A DNA stretch of 13,082 nt. Origin: Massilia sp. (GTDB lineage: Bacteria > Pseudomonadota > Gammaproteobacteria > Burkholderiales > Burkholderiaceae_D). The stretch lies in NCBI GenBank assembly GCA_028291845.1, contig JAQGNM010000585.1, positions 1 to 13,082 of the forward strand. Reading direction: 5' to 3'. Under the pieces are notes generated by a model. That model worked only from the letters and a program-made list of their open reading frames with translations. It was not told where the DNA came from and made no database searches. Position numbers and translations under genes: made by a program. This document shows positions 6,104 through 13,027 of this stretch, one piece after another (position 1 is the first letter of the stretch; every line of letters begins with the position of its first letter).

Positions 6104-6134
6104 GGCCGCCACATAGTAACGTATGTGTGCGGCC
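6104..6134. repeat. 12-bp inverted repeat with bulge in divergent promoter region
   Basis: GGCCGCCACATA (6104-6115) pairs with TATGTG (6122-6127) and GCGGCC (6129-6134) around a 6-base centre, with one unpaired T at 6128. It lies in the 126-base spacer between the divergent ester hydrolase and GST genes, 30 bases from the hydrolase start and 67 from the GST start. It could be an operator shared by both genes or a cruciform/hairpin. No regulator gene is adjacent. Confidence 0.6.
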
Positions 6135-6200
6135 CGGGCAGGGGCACGGCGGCGACGGAAAATGTTAAGCTCTCGCCAATCCGCCAAGCCGAAAGAGACC

Positions 6201-6884
6201 ATGATCGTCGTCCACCACCTGAACAACTCGCGCTCGCAGCGCATCCTGTGGCTGCTGGAAGAACTGGGTCTGCCCTACGAGATCAAAAAATATCAGAGAG
6301 ATCCGAAAACCATGCTGGCCCCGCCCGAGCTGCGCGCCATTCACCCGCTGGGCAAGTCGCCGGTGATCACCGATGGCGAGGTCACGGTGGCCGAATCGGG
6401 CGCGATCATCGAATACCTGCTGGAGACCTACGGCAGCGGTAGCAGCACCAGCGCGCTGGTGCCGCCGCCCGGCACGCCGGACAAACGCCGCTACACCTAT
6501 ATCCTGCACTTTGCCGAAGGCTCGGCGATGTCGCCCCTGCTGATGAAACTGGTGTTCGACCGCATCGAAACCAGCCCGATGCCGTTCTTCGTCAAGCCGG
6601 TGGCGAAAGGGATTTCGCAAAAGGTCAAAAGCAGCTTCGTCAATCCGAACCTGAAGGCGCACCTGGATTTTCTGGAAGCGGAATTGAACAAATCGACCTG
6701 GTTCGCCGGCGAGGCATTTACTGCCGCCGACATTCAGATCAGCTTCGTGCTGGAGGCGTCGGCTTCGCGCGGCGGCCTCGATGCAAAGTACCCGAAGCTG
6801 ACTGAATTCTTGAAGCGCATTCACGCGCGCCCGGCCTATCAGCGCGCGCTGGAGCGGGGCGGCGAGTACGCCTACGCCAAATAA
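6201..6884 (+). CDS. Glutathione S-transferase
   Basis: This 227-residue cytosolic GST has an N-terminal thioredoxin-like domain that starts VVHHLNNSRSQRILWLLEEL. Ser10 or Ser12 sits where the catalytic Ser is found in Ser-type classes. The glutathione-binding cis-Pro segment is KSPVI (52-56), followed by the AESGAIIEYL segment (64-73) with Glu65 and Ser66. The helical C-terminal domain contains the family's N-capping region FTAADIQISFVLEA. It resembles the fungal Gtt1-like group found in many proteobacteria. The ATG at 6201 is chosen because sequence upstream in the same frame is not GST-like, and GAAAGAGA precedes it. It is divergent from the ester hydrolase and is followed 14 bases later by an exonuclease gene, probably in one transcript. 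The electrophilic substrate is unknown. Confidence 0.92.
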   Translation: MIVVHHLNNSRSQRILWLLEELGLPYEIKKYQRDPKTMLAPPELRAIHPLGKSPVITDGEVTVAESGAIIEYLLETYGSGSSTSALVPPPGTPDKRRYTYILHFAEGSAMSPLLMKLVFDRIETSPMPFFVKPVAKGISQKVKSSFVNPNLKAHLDFLEAELNKSTWFAGEAFTAADIQISFVLEASASRGGLDAKYPKLTEFLKRIHARPAYQRALERGGEYAYAK

Positions 6885-6898
6885 TCACGGGCTCGCAC

Positions 6899-7675
6899 AT
6901 GGCCAAGCTGCTCGCCATCGATGGTTTGAATATCGTGCGCCGCGTCTACGAGGCCAGCCCCGAGCCGGATTCACCGGACAAGGCGGCCATCGCGCTGCGC
7001 CACGCGCTGTCGTCGTTCCGGCGGCTGCTGGAAACCCACGATCCCAGCCACGTGCTGGCGGCGTTCGACCATGGCGGGCCGACCTGGCGCCACGCCCTGT
7101 ATCCGCGCTACCGCGAACAGCGCGCGCCGATGCCGTCTTTTCTGCGCGACGCCTTGCCCGAATTTCATGCGAAACTGGCGGCGTGGGGCATTCACGTACT
7201 GTGCGTGCCCGGCGTCGAAGCCGATGACGTCATCGGCACCGGCGTGCTGCGCTGGCTGCACGAGGGCAGAGGGGAGGCGATCGTGGCCACCACCGACAAG
7301 GACCTGCATTGCCTGATCGCCGACGGCGCCCTGGTATGGGACCATTTTAAAAACGAGTGGCACGACGACGCCTGGGTGCGCGCCAGGTTCGGGGTGGCGC
7401 CGGAACTGCTGCCCGATTTACTGGCGCTGATGGGCGACGTCACCGATGGCGTGCCGGGGGTGTCGAAGGTCGGCATGAAAACGGCGGCCAAGCTGCTTAA
7501 CGCCTATGGCGACGTCGATGCGGTGCTGGCCGGCGCCGGCATCTTGATGACGCCCATCGGCGAGCGCTTGCGGGCCGAACGAGATATTTTGATGATGTCG
7601 CGCCAGCTGGTGCGGCTGAAAACCGATGTGCAGCTGGGGGTGACGTGGAAAATGCTGGCGCTGGAAAGCCATTGA
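6899..7675 (+). CDS. Xni-like 5'-3' exonuclease / flap endonuclease
   Basis: This 258-residue protein is the free-standing form of the 5'-nuclease domain of DNA polymerase I. It is close in length to E. coli Xni (251). Metal-binding acidic positions are visible: Asp8 in AIDGLN, Asp57 in AAFDHGG, the GVEADDVIGT segment (105-114), TTDKD (131-135), and GDVTDGVPGV (179-188). The last runs into the helix-3-turn-helix segment SKVGMKTAAKLL, which binds duplex DNA. The pattern fits flap or 5'-end processing of DNA. It starts 14 bases after the GST stop, and a receiver-domain gene follows 16 bases after its own stop, so the three are likely co-transcribed. Whether the equivalent of the second metal site is complete, as opposed to the reduced E. 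coli Xni site, was not resolved by eye. Confidence 0.87.
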   Translation: MAKLLAIDGLNIVRRVYEASPEPDSPDKAAIALRHALSSFRRLLETHDPSHVLAAFDHGGPTWRHALYPRYREQRAPMPSFLRDALPEFHAKLAAWGIHVLCVPGVEADDVIGTGVLRWLHEGRGEAIVATTDKDLHCLIADGALVWDHFKNEWHDDAWVRARFGVAPELLPDLLALMGDVTDGVPGVSKVGMKTAAKLLNAYGDVDAVLAGAGILMTPIGERLRAERDILMMSRQLVRLKTDVQLGVTWKMLALESH

Positions 7676-7691
7676 CTGGAACGAGGCGGCC

Positions 7692-8081
7692 ATGCTGAAG
7701 GCGATCATCATCGACAGCAACGCGATCTCGCGCGGCTTGCTCAACACGGTGCTGACCGAGGGCGGCTACGAGGTTGTCGCGCAGTCGCACGTCGCCCACA
7801 TGGGCTTTGTGATGATGCAAAAGCACAAGCCGCAACTGGTGTGCATCGCCCGCGAGCAGATGGAGGATGGCGAGAACATCGTCGAACAGATCCGCGAGCA
7901 GCTGCCGAAAACGATTATTTTTCTGGTCTCCGGCGCCATCGACGCGCCCACCTTTCAAGCGGCGCTGGCGCGCGGCGTGCAGGGCTTTATCGTCAAGCCG
8001 TTCAAGGCCGACGCGGTGCTCAAGACGATCCGCAATACCGTCATCGCCACCATCAAGAAGCAGCAGGGTCAGGACGGCTGA
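7692..8081 (+). CDS. Stand-alone receiver-domain protein lacking the phosphoacceptor Asp
   Basis: This 129-residue protein consists of one CheY-like receiver domain and no output domain. The fold is recognisable: strand 1 AIIID ending at Asp8, strand 4 TIIFLVS with Ser80, and strand 5 FIVKPF with the conserved Lys102. The strand 3 position that should carry the phosphorylated Asp reads PQLVCIARE, placing Ala53 (or Ile52) there, and the second acidic residue after strand 1 is Ser9. Phosphorylation by a histidine kinase is therefore unlikely. It may act by protein contact or be an atypical receiver. GAGG at 7684-7686 region supports the ATG. It is the last gene of the GST-exonuclease run and converges on mnmA, 24 bases away. 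No kinase gene is nearby. Confidence 0.85.
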   Translation: MLKAIIIDSNAISRGLLNTVLTEGGYEVVAQSHVAHMGFVMMQKHKPQLVCIAREQMEDGENIVEQIREQLPKTIIFLVSGAIDAPTFQAALARGVQGFIVKPFKADAVLKTIRNTVIATIKKQQGQDG

Positions 8082-8086
8082 CGCAG

Positions 8087-8110
8087 TTCAGCCTCAGCTT
8101 CAGATTCAGC
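8087..8110. repeat. Tandem hexamer repeat between convergent genes
   Basis: Four imperfect copies of TTCAGC run head to tail (TTCAGC, CTCAGC, TTCAGA, TTCAGC) across the gap between the receiver gene and mnmA, with the last one reaching into the mnmA stop and final codon. CGCAG before it and CTGCG after it can pair weakly. No T-tract follows, so it is not a recognisable terminator. Confidence 0.5.
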
Positions 8111-9209
8111 TGCGGCTGTTGATGATGCCGCCACCGAGGCAGACATCGCCGTCGTACAGCACGGCCGACTGGCCCGGCGTCACCGCCCATTGCGGGTCGC
8201 TGAACGACAAGCCGAAACGCTCGCCATCGGCGTCGACGATGCGGCACGCGACATCGGCCTGGCGGTAGCGCGTCTTGGCCGACAAGTCGCCGGCCGGCGG
8301 CGCGCTGCCGGCGACCCAGCTCGATTGCGCCGCCGCCAGGCCGCTGGAGAGCAGCCACGGGTGGTCGTGGCCCTGGACGATAAATAAAGTGTTGCTGTCG
8401 ATGTCCTTGCGGGCGACAAACCACGGCTCGCTGGTGCCGTCGGCATTCCGGTGGCTTTTCAGTCCGCCGATGCCAATGCCCTTTCTCTGGCCCAGGGTGT
8501 AGAACGACAGGCCGACGTGTTCGCCGACGATGGTGCCGTCATCGAGCTTGATCGGCCCCGGTTTGTAGGACAGGTAGCGGTTCAAAAAGTCGCGGAACGG
8601 CCTTTCTCCGATAAAGCAGATGCCGGTCGAATCCTTTTTGGCGGCGTTGGGAAGCGCCAGCTTCCGGGCCAGCTCGCGCACTTCGGTTTTGGGGATTTCG
8701 CCGAGCGGGAACAGGGTTTTCGACAGCTGCGCCTGATTCAAGCGGTGCAGGAAATAACTCTGGTCCTTGGTGGCGTCGACCGCTTTCAACAACTCGAAAT
8801 TGCCGGCGGGGGCCTGGCGCACGCGCGCGTAGTGGCCGGTGGCGATCAGATCGGCGCCCAGGTGCATGGCGTGGTCGAGAAAGGCCTTGAACTTGATTTC
8901 GGCGTTGCACAGCACGTCCGGGTTGGGGGTGCGGCCGGCCTGGTACTCGCGCAGGAATTCGGCGAACACGCGGTCCTTGTATTCGGCAGCGAAATTGACC
9001 GCTTCGATGTCGACGCCGACCACGTCGGCCACGCTGGCGGCATCGATCCAGTCCTGGCGGGTCGAGCAGTATTCGGAGTCGTCGTCGTCTTCCCAATTCT
9101 TCATGAACAGGCCGACCACGTCGTAGCCCTGCTCCTTCAGCATCCAGGCGGCAACGGAGGAATCGACGCCGCCGGACATACCGATGACGACTTTTTGCTT
9201 TTTACTCAT
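8106..9209 (-). CDS. mnmA: tRNA-specific 2-thiouridylase MnmA
   Basis: This 367-residue cytoplasmic enzyme puts sulfur on U34 of tRNA-Lys, tRNA-Glu and tRNA-Gln, using ATP and sulfur relayed from IscS. The PP-loop SGGVDSS is at 12-18. The two catalytic cysteines lie at Cys101 (PNPDVLCN) and Cys198 (DSTGICFIG), matching Cys102 and Cys199 of E. coli. The tRNA-binding and C-terminal beta-barrel segments are present (GLSFYTLGQRKGIGIGG, LGGGII near the end). Length is normal. Start ATG at 9209 gives MSKKQKVVIGMSGG, the usual N-terminus. It lies three bases downstream of the Nudix gene, in one transcript. The pair is conserved in E. coli too. Confidence 0.97.
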   Translation of the reverse strand: MSKKQKVVIGMSGGVDSSVAAWMLKEQGYDVVGLFMKNWEDDDDSEYCSTRQDWIDAASVADVVGVDIEAVNFAAEYKDRVFAEFLREYQAGRTPNPDVLCNAEIKFKAFLDHAMHLGADLIATGHYARVRQAPAGNFELLKAVDATKDQSYFLHRLNQAQLSKTLFPLGEIPKTEVRELARKLALPNAAKKDSTGICFIGERPFRDFLNRYLSYKPGPIKLDDGTIVGEHVGLSFYTLGQRKGIGIGGLKSHRNADGTSEPWFVARKDIDSNTLFIVQGHDHPWLLSSGLAAAQSSWVAGSAPPAGDLSAKTRYRQADVACRIVDADGERFGLSFSDPQWAVTPGQSAVLYDGDVCLGGGIINSRS

Positions 9210-9212
9210 GTT

Positions 9213-9710
9213 TTACTCCAGCCCGCCTTCGAACACCGAGGCGTGGGTGTGCAGCAACTCCAGCGGAGCGATCGAGCCGGCCGCCTTGCCGGCCAGGTAA
9301 TCGTCGACGCAGCGCAGCACGATCGGGCTGCGGTGGCGCTCCTGGCTGGCCGCCAGTTCATCGCGCGTCATCCACATGGTGCGCAGGATACCGTCGTCGA
9401 GCGGCTGCTCGTACTCCTTGCCGGCGACGCCGCAAAAGGTAAAGCGCAGGTAAGTCACGTCGACGCCGCGGCGTTTCGACATGTAGCGCGACATGTACAT
9501 ACCGACCAGACCGGTGGGGGTGAAGTCGTGGGCGGTTTCTTCGAGCACCTCGCGCACCACGGCTTGCTCGAGCGACTCGTGCGGGTCGAGGTGGCCGGCG
9601 GGCTGGTTCAGCCTCACGCCTTCGCTGGTCTCTTCTTCGATGACCAGGAAACGGCCGTCCCGTTCGATGACGGCGGCAACTGTGACAGAGGGTTTCCAGA
9701 CGTTCGGCAT
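9213..9710 (-). CDS. nudJ: Nudix hydrolase NudJ
   Basis: This 165-residue Nudix hydrolase is of the NudJ (YmfB) type, which in E. coli hydrolyses nucleoside di- and triphosphates and thiamine (hydroxymethylpyrimidine) pyrophosphates. The N-terminus WKPSVTVAAVIERDGRFLVI and the segment LNQPAGHLDPHESL match E. coli NudJ well. The Nudix box runs from Gly39 through Glu45 to Arg53-Glu54 and Glu57-Glu58. The Gly that normally follows the EE pair is Ala60, a mild deviation. RSPIVLRCVDDYL near residue 127 also matches the NudJ C-terminal helix. It stands directly upstream of mnmA, the neighbour it has in E. coli, which supports the name. The ATG at 9710 has no clear Shine-Dalgarno. A TAGAAT element at 9738-9743 on the minus strand could be a -10 box. 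Confidence 0.87.
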   Translation of the reverse strand: MPNVWKPSVTVAAVIERDGRFLVIEEETSEGVRLNQPAGHLDPHESLEQAVVREVLEETAHDFTPTGLVGMYMSRYMSKRRGVDVTYLRFTFCGVAGKEYEQPLDDGILRTMWMTRDELAASQERHRSPIVLRCVDDYLAGKAAGSIAPLELLHTHASVFEGGLE

Positions 9711-9917
9711 GAGGATGGGCTTTCGAAATGAGCCGGTATTCTACCTTGGCAGCGCCGTGTTCGCCCGCCGTGGTAACGTGCTGCTACCGAACACCCGAAC
9801 AACCGAGCAGTCAAGCGGAAATACGGCAAACAATCATTGACCTGAGACAGGTTCGCGCTGATTTGCCGCCCTATGCAACGGACATCTTTCCGTTCGCCGT
9901 AATTAGCGGTCGTAGGG

Positions 9918-9947
9918 CTGACGTTAAGCGGTTTTACGTGGTAGATT
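9918..9947 (+). promoter_or_regulatory. Possible pntAA promoter
   Basis: CTGACG (9918-9923) and TAGATT (9942-9947) each match the sigma-70 boxes at 4 of 6 positions and are 18 bases apart, about 33 bases before the start codon. This is a by-eye candidate only. Confidence 0.3.
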
Positions 9948-9966
9948 CTAGACAGTTTATCAATCC

Positions 9967-9971
9967 AGGAG
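9967..9971 (+). promoter_or_regulatory. Ribosome binding site of pntAA
   Basis: AGGAG lies 8 bases before the ATG at 9980. It fixes that start over the longer frame that is open back to 9728. Confidence 0.8.
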
Positions 9972-9979
9972 ACTTTCCA

Positions 9980-11092
9980 ATGAGAATAGGCATACCGGCC
10001 GAAACACGGTCGGGGGAAACCCGCGTCGCTGCCACGCCCGAGACCGTCAAGAAATTGGCGGCCAAACATGAAGTAATCGTACAGTCCGGCGCCGGCTTGC
10101 AGGCATCGATCGTCGACGACGCCTTCCGCGCCGCCGGCGCTACCATCGGCACTGCCGCCGATGCCCTGCAGGCCGACATCGTCCTGACGGTGCGCGCCCC
10201 CGACGCCGAGCAACGCGCGTTGATGCGCGCCGATGCAGTCCTGATCGGCATGCTCAACCCCTTCGACAAGGACAATCTGGCAGCCATGGCCGCCGCGCGC
10301 TTGCGTGCGTTCGCGCTGGAAGCGGTGCCGCGCATTACCCGTGCGCAGTCGATGGACGTGCTGTCCTCGCAGGCCAACATCGCCGGCTACAAGGCCGTCA
10401 TGGTGGCCGCCAACACCTACCAGCGCTTCATGCCGATGCTGATGACCGCGGCCGGCACCGTCAAGGCGGCGCGTGTATTGATCATGGGGGTCGGCGTGGC
10501 CGGCCTGCAGGCGATCGCCACGGCGAAACGCCTGGGCGCCGTGATCGAGGCGTCCGACGTGCGCCCGCCGGTCAAGGAGCAGGTCGAGTCGCTGGGCGCC
10601 AAGTTCATCGACGTGCCCTTCCTGACCGACGAAGAAAAGGAAATCGCCCAGGGTTCCGGCGGCTATGCGCGCGCCATGCCGGCCGACTGGATGCGCCGCC
10701 AGGCCGAACTGGTCCACGAGCGCGCCAAGCTGGCCGACATCATCATCACCACCGCCCTGATCCCCGGCCGTCCGGCGCCGGTGCTCATTTCCGAGGAAAC
10801 TGTCAAAGCGATGAAACCGGGTTCGGTGATCGTCGACCTGGCCGTCTCGCAAGGCGGCAACTGCCCGCTGTCGGAGATGAACAAGACGGTCGTCAAGCAC
10901 GGCGTCTACATCGTCGGCGAACCGGACCTGGCCACCCTGGTGGCCGCCGACGCCTCGGCCTTGTACGCCCGTAACGTGCTCGATTTTCTCAAGCTGATCA
11001 TCGACAAGGATGAACAGCTGGTGATCGACCGCGAGGATGAGATTATCAAAGCCTCGCTGGTGTGCGCCGACGGCGCCGTGCTGCGCGCATAA
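9980..11092 (+). CDS. pntAA: NAD(P) transhydrogenase alpha subunit part 1 (domain I, NAD-binding)
   Basis: This 370-residue protein is the soluble NAD(H)-binding domain I of proton-translocating transhydrogenase, separate from the membrane part as in Rhodospirillum rubrum. It opens with MRIGIPAETRSGETRVAATP, has the RAQSMDVLSSQANIAGYKAV segment at 121-140 that lines the nucleotide site, and carries the Rossmann motif GVGVAG at 170-175 followed by DVRPPVKEQVESLGAKF. The family segment TTALIPGRPAPVLI is at 257-270, and the C-terminal helix begins near VAADASALYARN. The complex on the inner membrane uses the proton gradient to make NADPH from NADH. It is the first gene of the operon; pntAB follows 25 bases later. 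There is no domain fusion. Confidence 0.95.
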   Translation: MRIGIPAETRSGETRVAATPETVKKLAAKHEVIVQSGAGLQASIVDDAFRAAGATIGTAADALQADIVLTVRAPDAEQRALMRADAVLIGMLNPFDKDNLAAMAAARLRAFALEAVPRITRAQSMDVLSSQANIAGYKAVMVAANTYQRFMPMLMTAAGTVKAARVLIMGVGVAGLQAIATAKRLGAVIEASDVRPPVKEQVESLGAKFIDVPFLTDEEKEIAQGSGGYARAMPADWMRRQAELVHERAKLADIIITTALIPGRPAPVLISEETVKAMKPGSVIVDLAVSQGGNCPLSEMNKTVVKHGVYIVGEPDLATLVAADASALYARNVLDFLKLIIDKDEQLVIDREDEIIKASLVCADGAVLRA

Positions 11093-11117
11093 AAAATACA
11101 GATATTTGGAGATACCC

Positions 11118-11450
11118 ATGGAAATCAGCCATACCATCATCAACCTCATCATCTTCGTGCTGGCCATTTATGTCGGCTACCACGTGGTCTGGACCGTCAC
11201 CCCGGCGCTGCACACGCCGCTGATGGCCGTCACCAACGCCATTTCCGCCATCATCATCGTCGGCGCCATGCTGGCCGCCGGCCTCACCGAAGGCATCGTC
11301 GGCCAGGTCGCCGGTACCCTGGCGGTGGCGCTGGCCGCCGTCAACGTGTTCGGCGGCTTCCTGGTCACCCAGCGCATGCTGGAGATGTTCAAGAAGAAGG
11401 AACCGAAAGCCAAGCCGGCCGCCGCCGCAGCCAAGGGAGAGCACGCATGA
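11118..11450 (+). CDS. pntAB: NAD(P) transhydrogenase alpha subunit part 2 (membrane)
   Basis: This 110-residue membrane protein corresponds to the C-terminal membrane part of the E. coli alpha subunit. Three hydrophobic helices lie at about 6-27, 37-56 and 64-85. The conserved segment TPLMAVTNAISAIIIVGA lies around 33-50, and QRMLEMFKKKEPK marks the cytoplasmic end. A Lys/Ala-rich tail follows. The ATG at 11118 is preceded by GGAG (11108-11111) with six bases between. Sequence upstream in this frame overlaps pntAA and is not membrane-like. Its stop overlaps the pntB start in an ATGA, so translation is coupled. It joins PntB to form the proton channel (domain II). Confidence 0.94.
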   Translation: MEISHTIINLIIFVLAIYVGYHVVWTVTPALHTPLMAVTNAISAIIIVGAMLAAGLTEGIVGQVAGTLAVALAAVNVFGGFLVTQRMLEMFKKKEPKAKPAAAAAKGEHA

Positions 11451-12913
11451 ACGACCTGCTTTCCCTCGTCAGCATGAACCTGGTGACCATGCTGTACCTG
11501 GTCGCCTCGGTGTGCTTCATCCAGGCTTTGAAGGGCTTGTCGTCGCCGGCCACGGCGCGCGCCGGTAACGCGTTCGGCATGGCCGGCATGGCGATTGCCG
11601 CGCTGACCACCGTCGCCCTGATCTTCAAACTGCAGGCGCAGCTGAAAAGCGGCGCGATGGGTTTTCCGCTGGTGCTGCTGGGCGTGGTGGTCGGTGGCGC
11701 GATCGGCGCCTTTGCCGCCAAAAAGGTGGAAATGACCAAGATGCCGGAACTGGTGGCGGCGATGCACTCGCTGATCGGCCTGGCCGCGGTGTGCATCGCC
11801 GTGGCCGCGGTGTCGGAGCCGTGGGCGTTCCAGATCGCCACGCGCGAGACCCCGCTGCCCTTCGGTAACCGCCTCGAACTGTTCATCGGCACCTTTGTCG
11901 GCGCCGTCACCTTCAGCGGTTCCGTCATCGCTTTCGGCAAACTGGCCGGCAAATACAAATTCCGCCTGTTCCAGGGCGCGCCGGTCAGCTTCCCGGGCCA
12001 GCACATCATCAATCTGATCGTGGCGATCGCCATCATCGCGCTGGGCCTGGTGTTTTGCTTCGCACCCGGCGTGCAGCCGGCGTGGACGCCGTTCGTCATC
12101 ATGGCGGCGCTGGCCTTCGTGCTCGGCGTATTGATCATCATCCCGATCGGCGGCGCCGACATGCCGGTGGTGGTGTCGATGCTCAACTCGTACTCGGGCT
12201 GGGCCGCGGCCGGCATCGGCTTCAGCTTGAACAATTCGATGCTGATCATCGCCGGCTCGCTGGTCGGTTCGTCCGGCGCGATCCTCTCGTACATCATGTG
12301 CAAGGCGATGAACCGCTCGTTCTTCAACGTGATCCTGGGCGGCTTCGGCGGCGCCCCCGCGGAAGCCGGCGGCGGCGCACAGGAACAGCGGCCGGTCAAA
12401 TCCGGCTCGGCCGACGACGCCGCTTTCATCATGAGCAATGCCGAAACCGTCATCATCGTGCCCGGCTACGGCCTGGCGGTGGCGCGCGCCCAGCATGCAT
12501 TGAAGGAGCTGGTTGAAAAGCTGACCCACAAGGGCGTGATCGTCAAGTACGCGATCCACCCGGTGGCGGGGCGCATGCCGGGCCACATGAACGTGCTGCT
12601 GGCCGAAGCCGAGGTGCCGTACGACCAGGTATTCGAGATGGAGGACATCAACGGCGAATTCGGCCAGACCGACGTCGTGCTGGTATTGGGCGCCAACGAC
12701 GTCGTCAACCCGGCGGCGAAGGACCCGAAATCGGCGATTGCCGGCATGCCGATCCTGGAAGCCTATAAAGCCAAGAGCATCATCGTCAACAAGCGCTCGA
12801 TGGCTTCCGGCTACGCGGGTCTGGACAACGACCTGTTTTATCAGCCGAATACGATGATGGTGTTCGGCGACGCCAAGAAAGTGATCGAGGCGATGGTCAA
12901 GGCGGTCGATTAA
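11447..12913 (+). CDS. pntB: NAD(P) transhydrogenase beta subunit (domains II and III)
   Basis: This 488-residue protein has an N-terminal part of about eight or nine membrane helices (1-300) and a C-terminal NADP(H)-binding domain III (about 310-488). MHSLIGLAAV (106-115) contains the conserved channel His107, and IPIGGADMPVVVSMLNSYSG lies at 232-251. Domain III shows PGYGLAVARAQ (339-349), HPVAGRMPGHMNVLLAEA (371-388), GANDVVNP (415-422) and KRSMASGYAGLDN (449-461). A Gly/Ala/Gln linker at about 301-315 joins the two parts. The start overlaps the pntAB stop by four bases. A strong terminator begins 30 bases after the stop. All key segments are intact, so the operon should encode a working transhydrogenase. 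Confidence 0.97.
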   Translation: MNDLLSLVSMNLVTMLYLVASVCFIQALKGLSSPATARAGNAFGMAGMAIAALTTVALIFKLQAQLKSGAMGFPLVLLGVVVGGAIGAFAAKKVEMTKMPELVAAMHSLIGLAAVCIAVAAVSEPWAFQIATRETPLPFGNRLELFIGTFVGAVTFSGSVIAFGKLAGKYKFRLFQGAPVSFPGQHIINLIVAIAIIALGLVFCFAPGVQPAWTPFVIMAALAFVLGVLIIIPIGGADMPVVVSMLNSYSGWAAAGIGFSLNNSMLIIAGSLVGSSGAILSYIMCKAMNRSFFNVILGGFGGAPAEAGGGAQEQRPVKSGSADDAAFIMSNAETVIIVPGYGLAVARAQHALKELVEKLTHKGVIVKYAIHPVAGRMPGHMNVLLAEAEVPYDQVFEMEDINGEFGQTDVVLVLGANDVVNPAAKDPKSAIAGMPILEAYKAKSIIVNKRSMASGYAGLDNDLFYQPNTMMVFGDAKKVIEAMVKAVD

Positions 12914-12943
12914 AGGCCCTGACCGTAGTCGGTAATATGAAAG

Positions 12944-12973
12944 CGGCGGCACCACTTCTGGTGCCGCCGTTTT
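12944..12973 (+). terminator. Intrinsic terminator of the pnt operon
   Basis: CGGCGGCACCA (12944-12954) pairs perfectly with TGGTGCCGCCG (12959-12969) around a CTTC loop and is followed by TTTT. The stem is 11 bp and GC-rich. It starts 30 bases after the pntB stop and isolates the operon from the gene beginning at 13028. Confidence 0.93.
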
Positions 12974-13000
12974 CAATTCGATCATGGCATTTGATATGCT
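12972..13000 (+). promoter_or_regulatory. Possible promoter of the downstream secreted-protein gene
   Basis: TTCAAT (12972-12977) and TATGCT (12995-13000) are 17 bases apart, and a TATTAT follows at 13006-13011. The spacing is good but the boxes are imperfect and partly overlap the terminator tail. By-eye candidate only. Confidence 0.3.
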
Positions 13001-13027
13001 GCACCTATTATCGTTAGTGGATCACCC

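Larger units (their letters stand above)
9711..9979. promoter_or_regulatory. Divergent nudJ-pntAA intergenic region
   Basis: These 269 bases separate the divergent nudJ and pntAA starts. They contain a small palindrome ACCTG-aga-CAGGT (9840-9852) and a possible pntAA promoter near 9918-9947. The pntAA frame stays open back to 9728, but the translated sequence looks like nothing known and has no ribosome binding site, so I take it as non-coding. Confidence 0.5.

Noticed and set aside
9728..9979. 84-codon open extension upstream of pntAA
   Set aside because: It has no ribosome binding site and no resemblance to any transhydrogenase. AGGAG before 9980 and the family N-terminus fix the real start.
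9614..11167. 517-residue minus-strand open frame
   Set aside because: It is opposite pntAA and across the intergenic region, and its end is in another frame of nudJ. No domain is visible.
11177..12985. 602-residue minus-strand open frame
   Set aside because: It lies opposite pntAB and pntB and through the terminator, with His/Asp/Arg-rich low-complexity translation. It is a codon-bias shadow.
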